From assembly GCA_018701055.1 (NCBI GenBank), contig JABIUH010000004.1:1-15229 (forward strand): DNA of 15,229 nt, written 5' to 3'. The notes beneath the pieces were generated by a model that was given only the letters and a program-made list of their open reading frames with translations, was not told the origin of the DNA and made no database searches. How positions within the stretch are numbered: position 1 is the first letter of the stretch; the number at the start of each line of letters is the position of its first letter. The DNA is from Woeseia sp. (GTDB lineage Bacteria > Pseudomonadota > Gammaproteobacteria > Steroidobacterales > Woeseiaceae). This document shows positions 7,158 through 13,772 of this stretch, piece by piece. A program made the translations under genes and the position numbers.

Positions 7158-8350
7158 GCGACGTCCCCAAGAACCTGTTTCTTGTATAAAAAAACCAGGG
7201 CTGCCGCAATGCTGGACAGACCAACGCCCAAAGTAACGGTCAGTATCGTGCCGGTGTATAGAAGGCTACTCACAATAGCGCTGGTTGCGCCGACGAGACT
7301 TTGGGCCGTGCCAATGAGTGATGCAGCGACGCCTGCAATTTCCGGTACGGGTTCCAATGCGAAGGCGGTTGCATTGGGAAGCAAAAAGGCGGTCGCGCAC
7401 ATAAAGAGACAGGCATTACCCCATAGCCACCAAAAATTGGCCGCACCCATCCAGGCCATGATGAGCAGTTGAGTGCCGGCAATTCCAGCTAGTGCTGCAC
7501 CGAAACCGATCATTTGCAGTGGGCTGTGGCGCTTCAGTAAGCGCCGATTAATGGTCGATCCAATCAGAATCGACACGCCTGTAAGCGCAAAGATGTAACC
7601 GAAGCTCTGCACAGGGAAGCGATACAGTTCGACCACCAATGATGCGGAGCCGCTGACGAGCGTCATGATGCCGGCAATTGTCGCTAGCGCAACCATCAGT
7701 CCGAACAGACATTGGGGTGTGGATTTAAATGCTTTCAAACTCATGCCGAGCTGTTGCCGCATACTCGATTTGTTCGACGGTCGGTGTGTTTCCTGCAGCG
7801 ATGTTTTGATCCCGAACAGAATCAAAACGGCCGCGACGGTTACCGCAACGAAAGGCGCATGCCAATCGAATGCCACCACGAGATAGGCGCCGAGCAATGG
7901 CGCGATCATTGGCGCGGCCGTAAATATCATGACCATGAGCGACATTAGCCGAGCTGCTTGCTGGCCGCTGGAGATGTCGCGCACGATGGCTCGCGCAAGA
8001 ACCATGCCTGCCGAAGCGCCAATGCCCTGAATAAATCTCGCGAATAGAATGACCGTAATATTATTGCTCATCGACATAGCAACGCCGGCGAGGGTGGCAA
8101 CAACCATTCCAACGTACAGCACGGGCATTCGACCTATGCGATCAGATATGAGTCCTGCTGGAAGTTGTCCGACCGCGAGTCCAGCCATAAAAAATCCGAC
8201 AACCTGCTGACCGTGCGACATGCTTGTGCCGAGATCCCGAACCATTGACGGAATTGCCGGTAGGCTGATATCGATAGCAAAGGCCACCATGCCAGTCAAA
8301 AGACCGAGCACCAGAATAAATCGTTTCGATGTTGCTAAGCCCTTATTCAT
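7154..8350 (-). CDS. Bcr/CflA-type multidrug MFS exporter
   Basis: A 398-residue inner-membrane proton-driven exporter with about 12 helices (drug:H+ antiporter, 12-TM). It shows the family start FAIDISLPAIPSM in helix 1, motif A GLISDRIGRMPVL in the loop between helices 2 and 3, the RFIQGIGASAGMVLARAIVRD segment (motif B region, helix 4) and AAPMIAPLLGAYL in helix 5 (motif C-like G and P). These are the Bcr/CflA subgroup features; bicyclomycin, sulfonamide or chloramphenicol export is known for relatives, but the substrate here cannot be predicted. ATG at 8348-8350 has no obvious ribosome site. Convergent with the nitroreductase (4 shared bases) and divergent from the NrtS-like gene, with 105 bases between. 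No dedicated regulator gene is adjacent. Confidence 0.92.
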   Translation of the reverse strand: MNKGLATSKRFILVLGLLTGMVAFAIDISLPAIPSMVRDLGTSMSHGQQVVGFFMAGLAVGQLPAGLISDRIGRMPVLYVGMVVATLAGVAMSMSNNITVILFARFIQGIGASAGMVLARAIVRDISSGQQAARLMSLMVMIFTAAPMIAPLLGAYLVVAFDWHAPFVAVTVAAVLILFGIKTSLQETHRPSNKSSMRQQLGMSLKAFKSTPQCLFGLMVALATIAGIMTLVSGSASLVVELYRFPVQSFGYIFALTGVSILIGSTINRRLLKRHSPLQMIGFGAALAGIAGTQLLIMAWMGAANFWWLWGNACLFMCATAFLLPNATAFALEPVPEIAGVAASLIGTAQSLVGATSAIVSSLLYTGTILTVTLGVGLSSIAAALVFLYKKQVLGDVA

Positions 8351-8455
8351 GGGTTTGGTTCATAAGTGACGGATGGTCGCCGTTGGAGATCGAGACAGGA
8401 TCGCGCAGAATAGAGCTTTACACTGCCCAATAACAGTTTTCTCTACGAGGTCTCT

Positions 8456-8716
8456 ATGCGTGAGTGGCTAGCAATAGCGTTGCAACGAAATGTTATATTA
8501 CGTGGCGTTAAAGTGGGTGCCGTTGTTGGGACTGTATTGGTGGCAATCAATCAGGGAGATCAAATTCTGGTCGGCGATCTACCACCAGAGGTGTTTTGGA
8601 AAATACCGCTCACGTATCTCGTGCCTTTTTGCGTTTCAATCTACGTTGGCGTTAGTTCGGCACTGTCGCACCGAGAAGAAATCGCGCTGTTAAACCGGCA
8701 TTCCGGCGATAAGTAA
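8456..8716 (+). CDS. nrtS: NrtS-like small nitrate/nitrite transporter
   Basis: An 86-residue protein with two hydrophobic helices (about residues 18-36 and 51-69). GAVVGTVLVAINQGDQIL, then KIPLTYLVPFCVSIYVGVSSAL, matches the NrtS family: a hydrophobic helix ending in INQGD, then K-x-x-LTYLVP-x-V. NrtS was described in marine cyanobacteria as a nitrate/nitrite transporter; its small size implies it works as an oligomer. GAGG at 8447-8450, five bases before the ATG, is a good ribosome site. The last 27 bases overlap the tail of hutI on the other strand. No nitrate or nitrite reductase gene is in the window, so the metabolic partner is not visible. The symbol rests on motif recognition alone. 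Confidence 0.78.
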   Translation: MREWLAIALQRNVILRGVKVGAVVGTVLVAINQGDQILVGDLPPEVFWKIPLTYLVPFCVSIYVGVSSALSHREEIALLNRHSGDK

Positions 8717-9943
8717 TTCGCTTAGTTCGTTGTTGCCAATCCAGTACGACAGTACTTGGGGGTGATTGATATCCCAGATAGCGAGGTCGGCGCGTTTACC
8801 GACTTCCAGAGTGCCGCGATCGCTCCCCAAACCTAAAGCGGTCGCCGCGTTTCGGGTTACGCCGGCAAGGCACTCTTCCGGAGTCAGTTTGAATAAGCTG
8901 GTTGCGAGGGCCATCGTCGTGCGCAGCGAACATATAGGCGAGCTACCAGGGTTGCAGTCGGTTGCAATCGCGATCGGAACGTTATGGTCACGGAATTGTT
9001 CAATGGGTGGCAGCTGGGTCTCGCCCAACGTTAGGAATGCACCGGGTAACATGACTGCGACAGTTCCCGCATCGGCAAGTGCGGATACGCCTGCAGCGGA
9101 TGTGTATTCCAGATGATCTGCCGATGTCGCATTGAACTCTGCGGCCAACGCGGCGCCGCCACCGTCACTTAACTGATCTGCGTGGAGTTTTACGGGCAGA
9201 CTTAAGTCCTGAGCCTTACTAAATACCCGCGCTAACTGTGCCGTTGAGAATGCGATAGTCTCGCAAAAAGCATCAACAGCGTCCGCCAGCTTTTTTTCAT
9301 GAACCGCCGGCAACATTTCATTGCAAACAAGATCAATATAGCCGTCGCTATCGTTCTTGAATTCAATTGGTACCGTGTGTGCGCCAAGAAAAGTGCTGAC
9401 TACCGAAATTTCAGCCCTGTTACCAAGTTCGCGTACGACTTCGAGCATGGTCAATTCGGTTGCGAGATTCAGCCCGTAACCCGACTTAATTTCGACTGTG
9501 CCACATCCTTCAGCTTGCAATACGTCCAGACGACGTTTTGTTTGCGACAACAATTCGCCAAAGTTCGCGTCGCGGGTTGCATTGACTGTGGACATGATGC
9601 CGCCGCCGGCCGCTGCAATTTCTGCGTAGCTTGCGCCGTTCAGGCGTTGCTCAAATTCTCTAGCACGATCACCAGCAAAAACCAGGTGCGTGTGGCAGTC
9701 GATCAATGCAGGTGTTGTCCATTTGCCCGCCAACGAGCGTGTTTTTTTTGCGGTATTCTCGGGTAGGTCCTGATTCGGCCCAATCCAGGCGATCCGGCCG
9801 TCGGCGATTGCAATTGCCCCGTCCTTGATGACGCCATAAGGCAACTCCCCAGCCGTCATAGCCGCGATATGTGTATCGGTCAGGAGTAGATCCCACTTGT
9901 GCAATTGCTTGTCTCCGGCTCGGATTGCAAAGGACCGTAACAT
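8690..9943 (-). CDS. hutI: Imidazolonepropionase
   Basis: Third step of histidine degradation: hydrolyses 4-imidazolone-5-propionate to N-formimino-L-glutamate, in the cytoplasm, with one metal ion. Amidohydrolase fold. In the 417-residue reading, metal ligands are seen in DCHTHLVFAG (His84, His86), with the substrate segment AGDRAREFEQRLNGASYAEIAAAGGGI, then EIKSGYGL, LGAHTVP, KLHADQLSDGGGA and the Asp of ATDCNPGSSP. All key residues appear present. Start: ATG at 9941-9943 gives an N-terminal extension and leaves only 28 bases before hutF. TTG at 9902-9904 (404 residues, HKWDLLL start, closer to the family) has GGAG eight bases upstream and may be the true start. It is divergent from the hutFCUH arm and shares the HutC-type operator between them. 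Confidence 0.96.
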   Translation of the reverse strand: MLRSFAIRAGDKQLHKWDLLLTDTHIAAMTAGELPYGVIKDGAIAIADGRIAWIGPNQDLPENTAKKTRSLAGKWTTPALIDCHTHLVFAGDRAREFEQRLNGASYAEIAAAGGGIMSTVNATRDANFGELLSQTKRRLDVLQAEGCGTVEIKSGYGLNLATELTMLEVVRELGNRAEISVVSTFLGAHTVPIEFKNDSDGYIDLVCNEMLPAVHEKKLADAVDAFCETIAFSTAQLARVFSKAQDLSLPVKLHADQLSDGGGAALAAEFNATSADHLEYTSAAGVSALADAGTVAVMLPGAFLTLGETQLPPIEQFRDHNVPIAIATDCNPGSSPICSLRTTMALATSLFKLTPEECLAGVTRNAATALGLGSDRGTLEVGKRADLAIWDINHPQVLSYWIGNNELSELLIAGMPV

Positions 9944-9952
9944 GGTCTAGCC

Positions 9953-9962
9953 TGTATATACA
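9953..9962. promoter_or_regulatory. HutC operator candidate TGTATATACA
   Basis: A perfect 10-base palindrome between divergent hutI and hutF. TGTATATACA is the core of operators described for HutC repressors in Pseudomonas, and hutC is the second gene of the plus-strand arm, so direct and autogenous repression of both arms by HutC is the natural reading, with urocanate as the expected inducer. No second copy was noticed in the hutC-hutU gap or elsewhere in the locus. Confidence 0.8.
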
Positions 9963-9971
9963 ACCAAGAAG

Positions 9972-11345
9972 ATGGCCACTATGAACAATCTATTTTCCAA
10001 ACAAGCGCTAACCTCAGAGGGGTGGCAGGCAAACGTTCGGTTCGAGATTCGCGAAGGCCGGATCAAGTCATTGACGGCAGGGTCCAGTAAAGAATCGGGC
10101 GATATCGAAGCAGGCATCGTGATTCCCGGTCTTGCGAATGTTCACAGTCATGCGTTTCAGCGCGTAATGGCAGGACATACAGAATACCGTGGGCCTGCCG
10201 GTACGGACAACTTTTGGTCGTGGCGAGAGCGCATGTATGCGTTGGCGGGGCGGATCGATGCAGCAGCGATGCGGGCGATTGCACGCCAGGCATATGGCGA
10301 GATGCTGGCAACTGGATTTACCTCAGTGGCTGAATTTCACTATTTGCACAATGAGCCAGGCGACGACGGCACTTCGGAGGTCATGTTCGAAGCGATCGCC
10401 ACCGCTGCCAGCGAAGCCGGCATTCGTCTTACCTATGTACCGATACTTTACGAGCGCGCGGGATTCAAAGAACCAGAACCAACCGCTGCACAAAAACGCT
10501 TCGCCCGTTCTGTTGATCAACTCCTGGGTCACTACGAGAAAGTCAGCAAGCTGACGACGAATCGCTTCCAAACAGGTTTGGGCGTGCACAGTTTACGAGC
10601 GGTTTCTGCGAATTCGCTGCGAACGGTTGCCGCAGCGGCAAAAGACACACACGTCCCAATGCATATTCATGTCGCGGAACAACAACGTGAAGTTGACGAA
10701 TGCATAGAGGTGCTTGGGGCGCGGCCGGTCGAATGGCTGCTTGAACAGTGTGATATTGATTCTAGTTGGTGCCTGGTTCACGCAACGCACTTGGTTGACA
10801 CAGAAATCGCCGCGATTGCTCGCTCGGGCGCCGTCGTCGGTCTATGCCCCAGCACCGAAGCAAATTTGGGCGATGGACTATTCCCGCTGAAATCATTTCT
10901 TGAGTTGGGCGGCAGGATCGCGATCGGTTCAGATAGCCATGTGTCGATCAACCCATTCGAAGAGCTGCGGTGGCTTGAATATGGCCAGCGTTTAATTACT
11001 CAAAGTCGCAACGTCGCCGCCGTTTCCAGGCCTCAGACGGGCCGCAGTTTATTCGATCAGGCATTGGCAGGTGGCGCGTTGGCCTGCGGGCGCCAAAACG
11101 ATCAATTGCGCGAGGGTGGTCTCGCGGATCTTGTCGTGCTCGACGATGACAGCCCGATGTTGGCCGGCCATACCAGCAAGTCTTTCGTCGATGCGTTGAT
11201 TTTTTCCGGTTTCACATTGCCGATTGACCGGGTCATGGTGGACGGCCAGTGGCGCGTTGTTAACGGTCATCGGCTTGACGCCGAGTCAGCGGGCAGTGCA
11301 TATGCGGCAGTTGCACAAAAATTAAATCGGGCGGCGGCATCATGA
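9972..11345 (+). CDS. hutF: Formimidoylglutamate deiminase
   Basis: Converts N-formimino-L-glutamate to N-formyl-L-glutamate plus ammonia in the five-step histidine pathway; cytoplasmic zinc amidohydrolase. In the 457-residue reading, GLANVHSHAFQR (zinc ligands His58 and His60), then SVAEFHYLHNEPG, HIHVAEQQREVDEC, LVHATHL, LCPSTEANLGDGLFPL and GSDSHVSINPFEELRWLEYGQRL are the HutF signatures and distinguish it from guanine deaminase and other amidohydrolases. The start may be ATG 9972 or ATG 9981; the latter (454 residues, MNNLFSKQALTSEGW) fits the family better and has AGAAGA about eight bases upstream. The stop shares ATGA with the start of hutC. Its presence means the pathway should finish with HutG deformylase rather than formiminoglutamase. 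Confidence 0.95.
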   Translation: MATMNNLFSKQALTSEGWQANVRFEIREGRIKSLTAGSSKESGDIEAGIVIPGLANVHSHAFQRVMAGHTEYRGPAGTDNFWSWRERMYALAGRIDAAAMRAIARQAYGEMLATGFTSVAEFHYLHNEPGDDGTSEVMFEAIATAASEAGIRLTYVPILYERAGFKEPEPTAAQKRFARSVDQLLGHYEKVSKLTTNRFQTGLGVHSLRAVSANSLRTVAAAAKDTHVPMHIHVAEQQREVDECIEVLGARPVEWLLEQCDIDSSWCLVHATHLVDTEIAAIARSGAVVGLCPSTEANLGDGLFPLKSFLELGGRIAIGSDSHVSINPFEELRWLEYGQRLITQSRNVAAVSRPQTGRSLFDQALAGGALACGRQNDQLREGGLADLVVLDDDSPMLAGHTSKSFVDALIFSGFTLPIDRVMVDGQWRVVNGHRLDAESAGSAYAAVAQKLNRAAAS

Positions 11346-12082
11346 GTACGACATCTGTCCCCCGGTACCGACAAGTAAAGGAACTCATTATTCGGCGCAT
11401 CTCGAATGGTGAATTGCGTCCACGTGATCGTGTTCCATCGGAAAACGAGTTGGTAGACTCAACCGGCGTTTCTCGCATGACTGCCAATCGCGCCTTGCGA
11501 GAGCTAAACGATGAAGGCTACGTAGAACGAATCGCAGGCGTAGGCACTTTTGTTGCCGATTTCAAAGCGGCCTCACATGTCCTCGAAGTGCGTAATATTG
11601 CTGCTGAGATTGAACGACGCGGACACACGCATTCCGCAAGAGTCCTTGTCTGCAAGGAACTGCCAGGGGATGTTGAGACGGCGGGCGCGTTGCAAACCAC
11701 TGTTGGTGACACAGTGTATTTCGTGCGTATCGTGCACGAAGAAAGTGAGGTACCTATTCAGCTGGAAGATCGATTCGTCGTGCCGGATTTCGCGCCCGAA
11801 TTTCTGCAACAGGATTTTACTGCAATAACCCCTAGCGCCTATTTGAGCTCTGTGTCGCCATTGCAGGAAGCGGAACACGTTGTCCGTGCACAAATGCCGG
11901 ACACGATCACGCGCGACAGTCTCGACATGCCTCCCGGCGAGCCCTGCCTGGTCGTGACGCGACGTACCTGGGCGCATGGTCGCCCGGTCAGTTTTGGCAG
12001 GCTGTTTCACCCAGGCAGCCGCTTTGAATTATCTGGACACTACATACCGCCAGGCACAGAGGCGTTGGTAGACGACACGTAG
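11342..12082 (+). CDS. hutC: Histidine utilisation repressor, GntR family
   Basis: A 246-residue DNA-binding regulator. The N-terminal winged helix-turn-helix (about residues 7-72) is typical GntR: RYRQVKELIIRRISNGELRPRDRVPSENELVDSTGVSRMTANRALRELNDEGYVERIAGVGTF in sequence order, with PSE and SRMTANRALREL as hallmarks. The C-terminal UTRA ligand domain (about 90-240) contains VRIVHEESEVPIQLEDRFV, TRRTWAHGRPVSFGRLFHPGSRFELSGHY in order, characteristic of HutC. In characterised systems urocanate releases it from DNA. The ATG overlaps the hutF stop by 4 nt, so it is translated with the enzymes it controls. The palindrome at 9953-9962 is its likely site. The next gene follows after 16 bases. Confidence 0.95.
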   Translation: MSTTSVPRYRQVKELIIRRISNGELRPRDRVPSENELVDSTGVSRMTANRALRELNDEGYVERIAGVGTFVADFKAASHVLEVRNIAAEIERRGHTHSARVLVCKELPGDVETAGALQTTVGDTVYFVRIVHEESEVPIQLEDRFVVPDFAPEFLQQDFTAITPSAYLSSVSPLQEAEHVVRAQMPDTITRDSLDMPPGEPCLVVTRRTWAHGRPVSFGRLFHPGSRFELSGHYIPPGTEALVDDT

Positions 12083-12098
12083 AACGGAGTCACACCGC

Positions 12099-13772
12099 AT
12101 GAAAAAATCTGAAAGTCGAGTGGTAACAGCGCCCACAGGAACTGAACTGACGGCGAAATCGTGGCTCACAGAAGCGCCGCTGCGCATGCTCATGAACAAT
12201 CTAGATCCGGAGGTCGCTGAGCGACCAGACGATCTGGTTGTTTACGGCGGGATCGGCAAGGCTGCTCGCAATTGGGAATGCTTTGATCAGATCGTTGCAG
12301 CGCTTCGCGCGCTCGAGGAAGACGAAACGCTGCTCGTTCAGTCGGGCAAACCGGTGGGTGTTTTTCGTACCCATGCAGACGCGCCTCGGGTCTTGATCGC
12401 AAACTCCAATTTGGTACCCGCATGGTCCAATTGGAAACATTTTCGCGAACTCGATAAAAAGGGTTTGATGATGTACGGGCAGATGACGGCTGGCTCATGG
12501 ATCTACATTGGCAGCCAGGGCATCGTCCAGGGAACTTACGAAACGTTCGCAGAAATGGGGCGCCAACATTACGGCGGCAATTTGGCTGGTAAGTGGATTC
12601 TGACTGCCGGTCTCGGCGGTATGGGGGGTGCACAACCCTTGGCGGCCACCATGGCAGGCGCATCGATGCTGGCCATCGAATGTCAGGCAGACCGAATCGA
12701 GAAACGTCTGGAAACAGGCTATCTCGACAAGCGCGCCGGATCACTTGATGAGGCATTGGCGATGATCGATGCAGCGGTGTCGAGCAAGGCAGCCGTATCG
12801 ATTGGTTTGCTCGGTAACGCTGGCGAATTGCTGCCGGAGATGCTTGCTCGAGGCGTGCGACCTGATGCTGTCACCGATCAAACCTCGGCGCACGATCCAG
12901 CCAATGGGTATCTTCCAATCGGTTGGAGCGTGTCCGAGTGGCTGGAAAAGCGTGAATCCGATCCCGATGCTGTCGTTTCGGCTGCGAACAAATCGATGGC
13001 GAAGCACGTGCGTGCCATGCTCGAATTTAAGGCCGCAGGCATTCCAACTTTCGACTACGGCAACAACATCCGTCAGGTTGCCTTCGATGAAGGCGTTGAG
13101 GATGCATTTGATTTTCCGGGATTTGTTCCCGCTTATGTACGACCACTGTTTTGTCGTGGCATTGGCCCGTTTCGTTGGGTTGCGCTGTCGGGTGATCCGG
13201 AAGATATTTACAAGACCGACCAAAAGGTCAAAGAGTTAATCCCGGATGATGCGCATTTGCACAACTGGCTGGATGCGGCAAAAGAACGCATTCAGTTTCA
13301 GGGTTTGCCGTCGCGCATCTGTTGGGTGGGGCTCGGGCAGCGTGATCGATTGGGCTTAGCGTTTAATGAAATGGTTAGAAATGGTGAGCTCAAAGCACCT
13401 GTTGTTATCGGTCGTGATCACCTGGACAGCGGTTCTGTCGCCAGTCCCAATCGCGAGACTGAAGCCATGCGTGATGGTTCCGATGCGGTATCTGACTGGC
13501 CGCTGTTGAATGCGCTACTGAGTACCGCGAGCGGCGCAACGTGGGTTTCATTTCATCATGGCGGTGGCGTCGGTATGGGTTACTCACAGCATGCAGGCTT
13601 GGTGATTGTTTGCGACGGCACTGAAGCTGCCGATGCTCGCATCGCACGTGTTCTGTGGAATGACCCGGCGACGGGCGTCATGCGACACGCAGATGCTGGT
13701 TACGAAGAGGCTATCGCCTGTGCCCGCGAGCATGACCTTAAGCTACCCATGGTTGACGGGACAAAGGCATGA
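12099..13772 (+). CDS. hutU: Urocanate hydratase
   Basis: Second step of histidine degradation: adds water to urocanate to give 4-imidazolone-5-propionate, using tightly bound NAD+ as electrophile. 557 residues is the normal family length. Visible signatures are YGQMTAGSWIYIGSQGIVQGTYETF (about 126-150), the NAD-binding glycine-rich stretch GKWILTAGLGGMGGAQPLAA (164-183), DQTSAHDP (260-267), YVRPLFCRGIGPFRW (346-360), LPSRICWVGLGQR with Cys408 corresponding to Cys410 of the Pseudomonas putida enzyme, and WVSFHHGGGVGMGYSQHAG near the C-terminus. GGAG at 12086-12089 is a good ribosome site nine bases before ATG. Its stop overlaps the hutH start in ATGA, implying coupled translation. Confidence 0.98.
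   Translation: MKKSESRVVTAPTGTELTAKSWLTEAPLRMLMNNLDPEVAERPDDLVVYGGIGKAARNWECFDQIVAALRALEEDETLLVQSGKPVGVFRTHADAPRVLIANSNLVPAWSNWKHFRELDKKGLMMYGQMTAGSWIYIGSQGIVQGTYETFAEMGRQHYGGNLAGKWILTAGLGGMGGAQPLAATMAGASMLAIECQADRIEKRLETGYLDKRAGSLDEALAMIDAAVSSKAAVSIGLLGNAGELLPEMLARGVRPDAVTDQTSAHDPANGYLPIGWSVSEWLEKRESDPDAVVSAANKSMAKHVRAMLEFKAAGIPTFDYGNNIRQVAFDEGVEDAFDFPGFVPAYVRPLFCRGIGPFRWVALSGDPEDIYKTDQKVKELIPDDAHLHNWLDAAKERIQFQGLPSRICWVGLGQRDRLGLAFNEMVRNGELKAPVVIGRDHLDSGSVASPNRETEAMRDGSDAVSDWPLLNALLSTASGATWVSFHHGGGVGMGYSQHAGLVIVCDGTEAADARIARVLWNDPATGVMRHADAGYEEAIACAREHDLKLPMVDGTKA

Noticed and set aside
8351..8455. TTTACA at 8417-8422 as a -35 element for the NrtS-like gene
   Set aside because: At 17-base spacing the only -10 candidate is TCTCTA, a poor match that runs into the ribosome site.
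9299..9766. 155-codon plus-strand frame antisense to hutI
   Set aside because: Opposite a clear imidazolonepropionase with all catalytic residues; cysteine-rich, low-complexity shadow sequence.
11573..12756. Minus-strand frames of 145 and 188 codons opposite hutC and hutU
   Set aside because: Arg/Pro/Ser-rich shadows of strongly conserved genes, with no upstream signals.
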